Positions 48,201-57,500 of a DNA stretch of 64,000 nucleotides are shown here, piece after piece (positions within the stretch are counted from its first letter, which is position 1; each line of letters begins with the position of its first letter). Position numbers and translations under genes: made by a program. The notes below the pieces were generated by a model. That model did no database searches and was not told the DNA's origin. It saw only the letters and a program-made list of their open reading frames with translations. The DNA is from Leptidea sinapis (taxonomy: Eukaryota; Arthropoda; Insecta; Lepidoptera; Pieridae), in contig NC_066309.1 of the NCBI RefSeq assembly GCF_905404315.1, positions 5,952,001-6,016,000 of the forward strand, read 5' to 3'.

Positions 48201-51200
48201 CACTCACAAAGTTGACCGATCATACAATGTGGCGCGACGGACACACGGTCCATTGTTAATACGATATATCGGACAGGCTAAACAGTAAAAATGTTACATG
48301 ATAATTACGTTCAGGATGAGGTTGGCTCTATGATTGGCAGAGACTTGAAGTCTTGCATCCACATTTACAGTGATTTTCATGTATTTTTTTAATCAATATT
48401 AGGGACGAGACGAGCAGGACGTTCAGCTGCTGGTAATTGATACGCCCTCGCCATTACAATGCAGTGTCGCTCAGGATTCTTCCCAAAAACACAGTACTGC
48501 TTTACCTCCACCTTCCTTCTGAGAGAGCCTTCCACTGGTTTTCATCATTGTTCAACTCTATTATTTTGAGGAGTTATTATTAATGGAAAAAACTTCGTGG
48601 AGACACACAAATCGTGTCGACCCCATAAACTGAGTATAACTGAGTAATAGACAAACACTCTCCTCATTATCGCGAGACTAAATTTGAAATGTTCATGTTA
48701 CCTGAGTCATTGAAGTGTGTAGTATTTTACTTTTGAACAATTTCTATGACAAACGGCGTCATATTCACGTATACAATATATCATTATTATCATCTAACAG
48801 ATATTTTTGAAGTTATACTTATTTAGGCGCGTTATGAAAAAATTATGAGAGTGAAATTTAAGATGCGCGCGCACCACTGTAACACAAAAGAAACAGGGTG
48901 AAGTTGATTCCTAAAATTTTCTTACGATTGGCGAGATTCGTTTTTTTTTTTGGTTTCTTCGTCCATTATTAGGTTAGGCAAAGGGTTCAAGCCCGTACAG
49001 CCGTATTCGTTATTTTATAATTAATTGTCAAAGCCATCGTTGCAAGATTTTTACAATATTGTTCTTTCTACAAACGTAGAATAGCACGAAAAATAAATAA
49101 TTTTAAGGATTTCTGCTTCGTTAGGCCAAAGAAGTATAACTTCTCGCGTGCATACATAAGTACACACACATTTTATTTTATTAGTATAATATTTACTGCC
49201 CATATAAAATGTACCTAATTCCAAATATTTTAGTGATCATGTTCTACGAAAATAAACACCACGATGTAGAACTGAAGAATCAGCATTTACCTGTGAAATG
49301 TTTCTTTATTTGGATTGTTGCTGTATATTACAAAACAATCTAATACAGAACACGGCACCATTATATTTTTTAATTGTTATCCCTTAAAACACAGCATAAT
49401 TACGATAAGAACACTAAAATTAAAACGCGGTCCAATTTGACAGGAGACTAATGGACACTAAATTGTTTAAAAACGGTTTCACGGTCCATCTATTCCGTCT
49501 TTTCTCACACTTTTTTTTGTATAGTTATCTCACTCTCACACAAATTTTATGGTCGACCCGTAATAATTAAGGTCATTTGATATTCGGGCGGCGATAGAGA
49601 AACATTTGAGATTGCACTCTGAACTTTGTAATAAAATTTTGTCAAAATCAAACAGTTTCGAATGGCAGGAGCATCTATTAATTACCTACTTGACCGTGAC
49701 CGACAAGAATGGCCGAGAAAGAGCCAACCTTAAGTTTGGTGTGAAAATAATAGTTATTGAATCAGTTGAATATACTTAATCAGAATCGGCGGCACCGTTA
49801 TTGGATTACTCAATAAATATTCATAAACATCATATCGAAGCTGTCCAATGTGCATTTACCGAGTTAATGAATACCCTCGGCGGCCGCGTTCCGTTCCACG
49901 GTAAACATATTGAATGTTGATCGAACTCCAACTGATTATCGACAGCTTTAACAATCCATCATGATTTAATTTGCTGTTTGCATATTATATCAAATGCATT
50001 ATTAATATGTTAAGTTCATTAAGCTGTTGCGATATCCATCTAAATAAACAAATCGATTAATTATTACATTTAACTGGTTGTTTATTCACTAAGTTTTACA
50101 ATGGCGCGTCTCGATTCACGTAATTTAATAAATATTATTAAGGAAAAGAAGATGATTAATGATATAATAAAATGGTCGAGATTTACATTTTATCGATGTT
50201 CATTATAATAACACTCCTATCAATAAAAAATTTGATTGTACATAATTGCACAAAAATGCTAAATTAATTATCACTCTTAGTAATAAAATGTCAACGTTAA
50301 AAATCATTAAATATTAATGCAACATTGCGTGTACCCATAAATTAATAATTAATAACCGGGCAATGTAAATTACACCGCTATTAATATAGCTATAATGTTT
50401 GACCGCATTCAAGTGTAATTGTTGCCGTTGGAACTGCTAGTTAAGTGCTTCGCTCCGAATAGCACCTGTCCCAGTATATTATTATATATTTTGTTACACC
50501 TGTACCCGTCAAAAACACAGTCGATATATGAAGTTAAGTTCACCCTTCAAGTTTAAAACATCATTTAGTCAGTGTCTAGACTTAAATTCAGAGCATTATT
50601 GCATTCATAATCAGCTGGTAGGCTACCACTGCTGGACAAATGCTCACCAAAAGATTTCTACTACGATCGGTCCTGCGCTCCCCTCATCCAAGGTCTGGTC
50701 AAGATCTTGACCAAATCGTCGGTCTATCTTGTAGGAGGCCTGCCAACTCTGCGTCTTCCGGTACGTGGTCGCCATTCGAGGACTTTACTGTCCCATCGGC
50801 CATCTGTCCATCGACCTGTGTGCCCTGCCCACTGCCACTTCAGTTTCGCAATCATTTGGTTCTCCTACCTATCTCCTCATTTCTGATTCGATCTCGCAGG
50901 GAAACTCCGCGCATAGACCTCCCCGTCATTGCATTAGTTATACCAATCCCATACATATGATTCATCATCCTTCTACCTGTGTCTGGGCAAATACTTCTTT
51001 ATGCACTGTACTAGTGTCAAATACAAAGAGTATTATAAATACATACATACATAAAATCACGCCTCTTTCCCGTAGGGGTAGGCAGAGACCACTTCTTTCC
51101 ACTTGCTACGATCCTTACATACTTGTTTCGCTTCGTCCACTTTCATTATTCCTTTCATATGTATGAATGCTCTCCGGTTTAGGGTACTCTTGACCTGGCC

Positions 51201-51993
51201 TTTTTCAAGACGTCCCTGATTTGATCTTGAAACGTCCGCCTAGGTACCCCTTCCAACACTTTCATTCACACTGGCCTTACACACTTTCTTCGTATTATAA
51301 ATACCCTCGATTATCGATAAATGTCACACTACACTTCTGTCCCTATGGCATCAATCGTTCAGGGCAGCAAGCATTTGCCTTGACTAAAATTCTTAATTCA
51401 AATACAGAGAAATAATACAGCTATCACCGATATTGTGTAACAAACAAACTTTGAGGATAACTTTGAACCTCTAGTGAACAAGACCGACATTTGTTTATAG
51501 ATCCTAAATTAGTTACAGAGGTCAGGCATATCAATATAGCATGTTATATCAGTTGGTTTATTGATAACAGATGTAAATATTAATTGACATATTTTGTATT
51601 CACGAGGTAAATACATCAACATATCGCGACATATTCTCTTAAACACATACGGAAAACAACATTCATAATATTCACAATTTTTTTCCGTGTGTAAGCCACC
51701 TTCAAACTAAAATGATTCTCTTGTACAAGAGTGACTGTACGTTACAATTTTATCGACACCTAGACACAAAGAGACACTACCTCAGTGACCGTTTCATCTT
51801 TAGTCGCCACTCGTTTATGTGCCTCTCTGTCCGGCCTGGCAGCAGCTGCCAACTTGTCCTTTTTGTTGTTTGTCACCGAGTGGTCTTCGCTCTTTTGCTT
51901 CCCGCCTTTTTTCTTGCTTTCTTTCTTACCAACACCGTCGGCATTGCTCTTTGTTGAATCTTTAATCCTCACTATGGCAACTCGAATGAACTG
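29422..51993 (-). CDS. Gug: Atrophin/Grunge (RERE family) transcriptional corepressor, most of gene
   Basis: Eleven exons join without a phase conflict to 1,261 residues plus stop: 51781-51993, 43703-43762, 41424-43034, 40891-41045, 39838-40018, 38905-39107, 37721-37833, 36287-36513, 33654-33782, 32761-32820, 29422-30255. Known: atrophins are nuclear corepressors acting with histone deacetylases and nuclear receptors in patterning. Seen in order: lysine-rich segment, long Pro/Ser/Thr-rich region, Ala/Pro/Leu repeats, a SRFLA segment and histidine-rich block, KTGKWNAMHVRIAWEIYNHQ (matches the GKW-AMHV-IAW-IY-HQQK core of human ATN1/RERE), an Arg/Glu repeat, HWDPYRAAFDPL, and a C-terminal PLDLLKKEEPR. 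No BAH, ELM2, SANT or GATA domain was found in the window. Introns are loaded with mobile elements. Confidence 0.9.
30300..32745 (-). mobile_element. CR1-like LINE family 2 in last atrophin intron, 5' truncated
   Basis: On the minus strand: end of an endonuclease domain (PIGKSDHVILLAEI), RT motifs (TASGPDNIPAIMLQQ, GRLPTDWKEAVVTPIFKKG, NYRPISLTSILCK, IIYLDYENAFDRV, SGVPQGSVLGPILFTLFLTD, FADD at 31169-31180), then LLERVQRRATKL and HIWNRLPKDVV. The 3' end is a (TAA)n tail at 30301-30333. One stop codon and at least one frameshift show it is inactive. It takes up nearly the whole intron of the atrophin gene. Confidence 0.88.
30301..30333 (-). repeat. (TAA)n tail of the LINE
   Basis: An 'attattatt' run of about ten units directly after the atrophin last-exon acceptor region; on the minus strand it is the 3' tail of the adjacent LINE. 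Confidence 0.9.
32761..32820 (-). CDS. Gug: Atrophin 60-bp exon
   Basis: Acceptor ttttaacag, donor GCG|gtaggt, 20 codons (PVVSSASDSTSKPPPRPALA) in phase 0 at both ends, fitting between the TYAPK and KTGKW exons. Too short for frame scanning. The LINE insertion starts only about 15-40 bases past its donor. Confidence 0.75.
32830..33640. other. Gug: Atrophin intron, AT-rich
   Basis: Between the exons at 32761-32820 and 33654-33782. Simple AT-rich sequence with a poly-A run near 33515; nothing else supported. Confidence 0.5.
33654..33782 (-). CDS. Gug: Atrophin exon, 43 codons
   Basis: Acceptor ttttcag, donor AAG|gtatac. Encodes FKDMGKMSSLYRSGLSLYPY and APYVPPAPLTTYAPK. Position corresponds to the FDKYP / LFHSYPP segment of human atrophin-1, upstream of the GKW core. 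Confidence 0.8.
33790..36025. other. Gug: Atrophin intron, AT-rich with an unidentified insert
   Basis: Contains opposed frames at 34969-35289 and 35076-35330 with no motif I recognise, and a LINE-like end ('tgtaaataaataaataca') near 35550. Tandem 'aatggttac' words at 35660-35840 look like degraded simple repeats. Confidence 0.4.
36028..36255 (-). mobile_element. CR1-like LINE family 1, 3' end, beside an atrophin exon
   Basis: The minus strand encodes IPRTTKLWNELPCAVFPGRY then the decayed tail; the plus strand text runs 'atggaataggaggacaaac' to 'agctttgtagtacgag'. It ends about 30 bases from the donor of the exon at 36287. Confidence 0.75.
36287..36513 (-). CDS. Gug: Atrophin exon: SRFLA segment and histidine-rich block
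   Basis: Acceptor tcccgcag, donor CTC|gtgagt. Encodes GADLLRRELDSRFLAAAG, then RTELHHHQHQHTHVHQHPSH and further His/Pro/Ala. The RTE-HHQHQHTH string is shared with human ATN1 and RERE, which makes this exon diagnostic. Confidence 0.92.
36600..37700. other. Gug: Atrophin intron, nothing further seen
   Basis: AT-rich. The words 'gtgttgtaatgttgtactga' near 36650 recur as related text near 37560, and 'aatgggtgta' occurs at 37685, suggesting a short diverged direct repeat of exon-flanking sequence. Confidence 0.35.
37721..37833 (-). CDS. Gug: Atrophin exon, proline-rich, with tandem acceptor
   Basis: Encodes PTGAAFAPAPAPAPPLFGAP and NPFSAESLFQT. The acceptor is cagcag (37839-37834), so two forms differing by one residue are possible. 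Donor CCA|gtgagt. Phase fits both neighbours. Confidence 0.82.
37862..38150 (-). mobile_element. CR1-like LINE family 1, 3' end, in the 3' splice region of an atrophin exon
   Basis: The minus strand carries GYHPHHLDGWRSSTMRFSRS-type sequence, FLPRTTKLWNELPCAVF and CDSSGVAREC. It ends about 25 bases before the acceptor of the exon at 37721-37833, so it must supply the branch point region. Confidence 0.75.
38905..39107 (-). CDS. Gug: Atrophin exon, Gly/Ala/Pro-rich
   Basis: Acceptor ttattttcag, donor AAC|gtgagt. Encodes GPVPTLAGTIGGLAPSIGAV then PTPTAPAPAP and ISSSAKPPAHWGV. Low complexity; supported by splice signals and phase. Confidence 0.8.
39248..39270 (+). repeat. (TG)n microsatellite
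   Basis: About ten uninterrupted TG units in an atrophin intron. Confidence 0.95.
39838..40018 (-). CDS. Gug: Atrophin exon with PLAA repeat
   Basis: Acceptor attgcag, donor GCG|gttagt. Encodes NISSLSRSTPAAVVSAPVSM, then tandem APLAAPLAAPLAAPLPTPLA units. The first base completes Ser with the two bases left by the previous exon. Confidence 0.8.
40891..41045 (-). CDS. Gug: Atrophin exon, SPLLAPKTPKG segment
   Basis: Acceptor ttatcag, donor AG|gtaagt. Encodes RTSHAASPLLAPKTPKGVRP, then LLYSPRTQSPNRERESF. Several Ser-Pro/Thr-Pro sites suit proline-directed kinases. Confidence 0.8.
41050..41420. other. Gug: Atrophin intron, short
   Basis: Noncoding sequence between two exons; no element recognised. 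Confidence 0.5.
41424..43034 (-). CDS. Gug: Atrophin large exon, Pro/Ser/Thr-rich region
   Basis: 537 codons, acceptor ctgtag-type border (gcatcgg after cag), donor ACG|gttagt. Starts ASDAGSLFRVAGAG, contains VKSELVARGG, an APLDLHAHH motif, and ends SPRNTIDT. Very GC-rich at its 5' half, turning AT-rich to the 3' half. No folded domain expected. The open frames seen on the plus strand at 42330-43059 are shadows. Confidence 0.88.
43107..43319. mobile_element. hAT-type non-autonomous transposon in atrophin intron
   Basis: 213 bp with inverted ends (cataggttctcaac and gttgagaaactatg) and an 8-bp flanking duplication, ctctagag at 43099-43106 and ctctcgag at 43320-43327 (7 of 8 equal). TTCTCAA near the ends and 8-bp duplications are hAT hallmarks. 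About 70 bases upstream of the large exon acceptor. Confidence 0.8.
43703..43762 (-). CDS. Gug: Atrophin 60-bp exon, ASPENSRNASPRYIDTSMDD
   Basis: Acceptor tgttacag, donor GAC|gtgagt, 20 codons in phase 0. Fits the serine-rich stretch that follows the GATA region in long atrophins. Confidence 0.78.
43770..44750. other. Atrophin intron with a LINE-type repeat at 44140-44375
   Basis: 44140-44375 ('gggacgagacgagcaagacg' to 'gtgcaaaggagcct') is a repeat whose start recurs at 48405-48490. The remainder is AT-rich without features. Confidence 0.55.
44756..44949. mobile_element. PIF/Harbinger-type MITE with long inverted ends
   Basis: 194 bp, inverted repeats of roughly 80 bp that pair over most of the element (cgctttcgc, gtagtcgtagaac and cggt blocks at both ends), flanked by TTA at 44753-44755 and 44950-44952. 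Interior is about 30 bases. No coding capacity. Confidence 0.8.
45703..46056 (+). repeat. Interspersed repeat family B, full-length-looking copy 2
   Basis: Runs from 'aggtgacccagcaaacgttg' to 'cgagaattttatatatta'. The 3' half contains 'gagagccgtttcggaggag'. The minus-strand frame of 120 codons here is a shadow of the repeat. Confidence 0.7.
46560..46985 (+). repeat. LINE-type 3' UTR repeat, copy 2
   Basis: Longer and better preserved than 1996-2310; ends 'tttgagaaaataaatgcctt'. Confidence 0.65.
47935..48075 (+). mobile_element. SINE body without tRNA head
   Basis: Matches the 3' two thirds of the SINE at 53316-53560 ('tgtttgtttccgattcatgg' to 'ggggcaagataatttgtgtg'). The tRNA-like promoter part is missing. 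Confidence 0.65.
48405..48490 (+). repeat. LINE-type repeat fragment
   Basis: 'gggacgagacgagcaggacg' to 'gcagtgtcgctcaggattct', the start of the repeat seen complete at 44140-44375. Confidence 0.6.
50600..50970 (-). mobile_element. RTE-like LINE, C-terminal tail
   Basis: The antisense of 'ggcctgccaactctgcgtct' encodes the RRSVGRPPTRW-type tail, as at 28130-28200. The 'gtaggctaccactgctggac' words mark the 3' end. Degraded. Confidence 0.6.
51030..51300 (-). repeat. Lepidopteran interspersed repeat ('cgcctctttcccgtaggggtaggcag')
   Basis: Starts with (cata)n then 'tcccgtaggggtaggcagag', 'ccttacatacttgtttcgct' and 'actcttgacctggcctttt', a repeat type I recognise from moth genomes. No coding function assigned. 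Confidence 0.5.
51781..51993 (-). CDS. Gug: Atrophin candidate exon, lysine-rich
   Basis: 71 open codons between tttgtag (or a later catag) and a donor GAG|gtagtg in phase 0. Encodes KDSTKSNADGVGKKESKKKG and DREAHKRVATKDETVTE, similar in character to the basic segment downstream of the GATA finger in RERE. It has no ATG, so upstream coding exons are needed, or it is 5' UTR in a short isoform. Confidence 0.6.
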
Positions 51994-52189
51994 CTACAAA
52001 CGAAACAATCTTTAGAGCTCAACTGTTTCACAACAATGTATACACAGATTAACTGATAGCACACTCAGTCTGTCACCTAGTACGTCACAGCATTTGAATC
52101 CAGATGAACGACACTGCAATCCCAAAATCACTGTAATCCAGAGAAAGTATCGCGCGGACACCCAGACGTAATAATGTAATATAAATAAT

Positions 52190-52400
52190 AACAGCGTGTT
52201 CGAGAGAGCGTCAACACTCAACAGCCGTGACGCCGCGACAGCGCCGCGAGCGAGTCGAGAATGCGGGTGCCGACTGCCGAGACCCGAGTGCCTGTCCGAG
52301 CTGCGAGGTGAGCTTCGGCGCGAGTCGCGAGTCGCGACGCGGACTTTCCCTCGTGTCACACCACCCCCGCCCGCCTCTAGTACGCGCTCACAAAGCGCAT
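52190..52400. promoter_or_regulatory. CpG-rich block, candidate promoter
   Basis: An island of GC- and CpG-rich sequence in AT-rich surroundings, 200 bases upstream (minus sense) of the atrophin candidate exon. A TATA-like 'ttatttatattacatt' lies at about 52170-52190 on the minus strand. A plus-strand donor (gcgag|gtgagc near 52308) leaves open that transcription also or instead runs rightward. Confidence 0.35.
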
Positions 52401-52479
52401 CGCATCTTCAAATCTTATTTCTAACCGACTTCACAAAGGAGGAGGTTCTCAATTCGATCGGTATTCTTTTTTTTTAATA

Positions 52480-53310
52480 TATGTACACCGATTACTCTAT
52501 GATCCGATTTGCGTAATTCTTCTTTAGTTCGATGCGGAATAGAAGCCATTTGGTCCCATAAAAATTTTACATAGTTTTGCGGAGTAGTTATCATTTTATT
52601 AAATTTTTTGTCTAGGTACGTGGATGATATTATAATTGTTTTTTGTGTACGGCTTTTTTAGGAGTTTTCACTTCAGTTGATAATATATTATTATTATGAA
52701 CTGACACTAAAAAGTACCGACTTAAAATCGATCAATAGGTAGCACATATAAATAACAAATTTTAGTTATTTGATACTTTTCAGTTTTTGAATTCGGTTTT
52801 TTTAAACATAAAATAACTTATTACAACTAACTAACGGTTTTATTAAGGCAATGTATTTTTTAAAATACGACTGCAATTTTCGTTCATATTTATCGAGCGT
52901 GAAGGTCATTTTTAGCGTATTTAATCATGATTTGTTGCATACTATAATAAAATTAATGCCATAATAATATTACACAATAGCGTAATGGCAATCTATGCAA
53001 TTGGTCTCAGAAATAATTAATCCGTTTTATTATTTAAGACGAGCTTCAGAAATGTAACTAAGAAAATGCCAATTTCAGTGAAAGTAGAGTATATATTATA
53101 ACATATAAATAAGAATTATAAAATTATTCGGTTAGTCCTAAAGCATGCTCAACTATTAACTATTGTTACAAATCGAATAAAATAAAAATCTACATTTTAA
53201 ATACAATAATAAATCTTAAATATTGCAGACAAAAGATACTCTTTCAAAAATGTAACACTATATTATTTAACATATCAAAAGCTATAATACAAAAAGATGC
53301 ACACAAAGTT
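52480..53310. other. AT-rich, no feature
   Basis: No frame, element or RNA gene supported. Confidence 0.5.
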
Positions 53311-53315
53311 TGACG

Positions 53316-53565
53316 ACCCATATAGCCGAATGGTTAGTGACCCTGACTACTAAGCTGGAGGTCCCGGGTTCGAATCCCGGTAGGCGCAAACATTTATATG
53401 ATGAATATAGATGTTTGTTTCCGAGTCATGAATGTTTACATGTATTTATGTATGTTTAAGTAAGTATATTGTATTAAATATGTACCCATAGTACAGGCTA
53501 TGCCTAGTTTGGGGCAAGATAATTTGTGTAAAAAGTATGTCATTATTATTATTATTATTATAAAA
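53316..53565 (+). mobile_element. tRNA-derived SINE with (ATT)n tail
   Basis: Head 'tagccgaatggttagtgacc' (A box) and 'gggttcgaatcccggtagg' (B box), body to 'ggggcaagataatttgtgt', tail of about seven ATT units. The head cannot be folded into a standard tRNA with a clear anticodon, so it is a SINE and not a tRNA gene. Confidence 0.85.
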
Positions 53566-54130
53566 GTCCCCAATTCTAGTTGAGTGAATATTACAACACG
53601 AAATTTTATGTATATAAATACCGCGATATGCATCTGACAATAATAGCATACATTAAAAATTGAACGTGTATTTTAATAGCAATTAGATTACAGCGGGCAA
53701 CATGATAATTGCTTCCGGCATTGATTACGCAGATTAAGAACGGTTCACTTCACTCGCAGCTTGTTAATGATGTAATAACACCCGTGCTTATCGGACTAGT
53801 GGGTGAGTGGTGAACGGTGAGCGCTCAGGCCCATTATAATAATTTATTGTACAAACAATTTTGCATCAATAGTTGGCGATTGCTGTACTTGGCACTCACC
53901 TTTAATAACACGTACGATGAGAGTGTAGACTAACAGTTTATTTATTTGGAGAAAAAAACAAAACAATTGTCTAAAATCTAGGTACAAATAAGTGGCTTTT
54001 AATATATAATACTAAAACAATTTGTTCCTTAGCAATTTCTCACTAAGACTTAAAGTTTCTAATGTGACAAGTACAATTTAATTAACTAAATATTACTGAA
54101 AAAGGACAAATGTTACAGAATTTATGAGCT

Positions 54131-54400
54131 TCATTTAAGATCATGTATTGCAGTAATTCTCTTGTTTATTACATTTTTAAATTGTGCTAAATTAATTATA
54201 TTCAAATCAATATCAACACAGACAAAGTTTTTATTGAATGAATTCATAAGTCTATTAATTGGAGCGCGGAAACCTGCATTTGTGCGACATCTGTTAACTA
54301 TGAATGGTTCTTGCGATCTAGTACCAAGTGTAGGTATTCCTAAATTAATATCTTGCAATAGTTAACGTAACAGAAGTAAAAAAAATCAAATATTTATATT
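54131..54400 (-). mobile_element. Non-LTR retrotransposon ORF tail
   Basis: The minus strand reads EPFIVNRCRTNAGFRAPINR then LMNSFNKNF, DIDLNIINLAQFKN, the typical C-terminus of insect LINE reverse transcriptase proteins (P-CRTN----SP--R----N---- -DIF---L-QFK). Short fragment. Confidence 0.45.
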
Positions 54401-54599
54401 TAAAACGAGTGGGCGCCCGAGACATTGACCGTATACATTTCGTGGTGAAATTTAATAATAACTTTGTTTTTTGTGAGCCGATGGGAATGAAACAAACATT
54501 AAATGTCAAGAAGAGCTCTCGTTTAGCCGTGTGTTTGCGTTGGTTACATATAAAACACTGCACGCAAACGATTTTATTATACTCGTACACGTATTAGAG

Positions 54600-57500
54600 A
54601 TAGAATATAGCACTCCAAATAAATTTGCCTCAAACCTGTGAAGAACGGGCACGTGACATTCAACGAGAGTCTTTCTTTAAACAAATTGTATGACAATAAA
54701 ATTTATTTAATAAATAGGATAAATTATCAGTATTCTTTGCATAAATAACGTTTTATAAACGATTATTTTTGAAATCTTGCAAAACACATGTAATTATGTA
54801 CATTTTCTGGGATTGAGACGAACATTCGTACAATATATCAGCTATCAGCAGACCAGCATGATCACACCACACATTACAACATTAATAATGCGTCTCTGTA
54901 AGTTAAATTTATTTCTGTATTGGATTGATAAGAGACTCGGGATAAAATGTTACATCTTTTATGTAATGTTTACATCTGAGAACGGTGGTTCGTTGTCCCG
55001 TCCTAATACTTTTTTTATGATGGTAAAATATAGTAGCGTCATTCACTCCGAATAGTGATCATTAACAAAAAGTAATAATAAATCTAGATATTTGCCATAA
55101 ATAAGACAACACCTCGACGTTATCAAATTTGAATACAATTGACGTGCCGAACAAACAATATTAATACTGACGAATAGCTGAAAACGAAAAATATTATTGC
55201 AATCCCATAACATCGGAATGAAATATGTTTGTTGAATAAATGCTGAACAACGACAAACAAGGGAGCGATCCCAATCGGAGGGTATTGGAAATCAAATAAC
55301 GACAGCGAGATTTATTTTGAACCTCATTCAATTTGCGGCGAACGTATTGTTCAATTCTCTCTTTATTCATTCAGTTTTAACAGCACTTTTAAATATTTAC
55401 AGAGCGTAAGTCGATTAGTACTATTCGTCGAAAAGTTTGTTTTCAAAAAAGAATGCAAAGTAGAAAGCGTGTTGCATAAATTTGAAAGTGTTACCTAAAT
55501 TCCGCCGGAGGTACAATAGAAACAAGTGATAATATCGCGTTGTGTTCTTAACATATTAATGCTTTAGTGCGTCACAGTACTACAGTACACACTTTGAATT
55601 ATAATGAGGGTAGAATGAAGTAGACGCCGCTGCCGTTGCTGTTTTCAAACAATAAAAATGTAGAGAGCGCCTAGCTTTTTTCCGCAACCGCCACACAATG
55701 CTCAAATTAAAACAGCGATTTTCTCATTAAATGCATTGCGGAATCGCACTCGCCGAAACTAAACAACAATGGGGACGAAAGCTAAAATAGCAGCGGTTTT
55801 AAATTTGAAAAAGCATTGTGACGAGCTCGCGCCAAGCGTTAGTAGTGGTGCAGTAAGAAGTTTCAATCAGGGCTTGTGACAAAGAAACCGGGAACGGGCG
55901 GAAATATGCAAGAGCGTCGACTGCACAAAGAGATCTCCGCTTGCTTTGGGTTTTTGTGATGTTACCATAATGTCATGCGACTTGTTTCCACGCACCGCCC
56001 TAATATACAGGCCGTATTATTAAGAGTAAAATAACAAATAAAGGTCTAGCCGAGCTTAGCTTTATTAGGAGCTCTGTAGAATCGGTGGCTGAGGTGTTGA
56101 TGAATTTAATGATATCCAAATTGCCGTTGTTCATGCTATCGGTCGCATGAAATCGACGAATAGATTGTGAAAATCACTTATTTAAAGATAATTGGTAGAC
56201 TTAATTAATTTTACGTAATCTATGATATTTTCAGCCCGACATCGACATAGAGATATCAGACACGAGACGGACAGATGATTACGTATATAAGGTTATTTGT
56301 GACACCAGCCTCCACAAGTTAATATCCAATCACAAAGTACACATATTGATAGATTGGCTGCAGCAGTGGCGTCCGAAGCGCTCGGAGCATTTCGTTATGG
56401 ATGTGAATAAATAATGAGTTAGTATTAGGACGGAGTCCCCGCAGGGAGCTATCGAGTAGCCTTTGTTGCCGACAATGTTATACGGAGGGATTATAGCAGC
56501 CGCAAGCTCAATTTACTCCGCTAATCGAGCGCTGCCTCGTCCCGTATAAATTAATTAACTCTAATTTAATCTGTATACAGCGTTCGCAATGCACAGAATT
56601 TCCAATGTGTTTTTCGTGTTTCATTCTCTTTTAGCTTAAAACAAAATGAATAATTTGCGAGTAAGCGTTTATGACACAAATTTCATTCGGTTTGGTAAAA
56701 AATAATAACATTCTTTATAATTTTTCGGTGCTCTTGTTTTGAATTACGTTTGAGACTACTAATCACAATTTAATGCAACATTTCGTTTATTTGTTTTAAA
56801 CTGTTGTATTATATATTAATTGAATATCATTGATATACAATAAGCTCGTTGGTGATGTTTTTGAACGGTACAGTACAGTCCGTGCACGATTCAATTCTTG
56901 AATATTTTTTTGATTAAATTTCTTTCATAGGAGTAGGTGACGTGTTCAACAACTTGGTCGGTGGTGGTTTCAATGAATACAGTTGGAATGTGGAAGAAAA
57001 CTAGTACCTAGATCTCTTAGATCATTTATACACCTAGATAGACCTACAGCTGTGAAAAAGTCGTAAAAATTCAGTTTAGAGTTAACGTCTATTTTAAGCA
57101 ATGCACGCACACTAACACAAAGTGTCATACAAATCGCGAGTGTAAGAAGTAGATTGTCTCGTAAACTAAAGTATTAAACCCGGCCTGTTTTTATCGGTTG
57201 TCTAACAGGAGACTATCTAGCCGTATAAATCATCTAATTATCTAGATCATATTATTATGATTGACGGTTAGCGACATAATTATAGAAAGAGACAACAATC
57301 GTTCAACAGAAACAAGTAGCTATTATTAAATTCCAAATTAAAGAGTTAGGACAAAACAACATGCCCCGTATTCCGCGCACTATTTAAGTCAAGCGCTTCG
57401 AATAAATGGAAACAAAAACAGCAGCACGCGACTCGTCCAGATGGATGATTCCGATCTGTGGAATGTTCCGGCGGTTGCCAACTGACTTGTTCCAACATTT

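Larger units (their letters stand above)
46990..50500. other. Gug: Long noncoding stretch, probable atrophin intron
   Basis: No gene seen. Holds a headless SINE at 47935-48075 and a LINE-type repeat at 48405-48490. The rest is AT-rich. Confidence 0.45.

Noticed and set aside
51712..52015. Plus-strand frames opposite the lysine-rich exon
   Set aside because: Hydrophobic strings that are reverse complements of Lys/Ala codons; the minus frame has phase-consistent splice sites.
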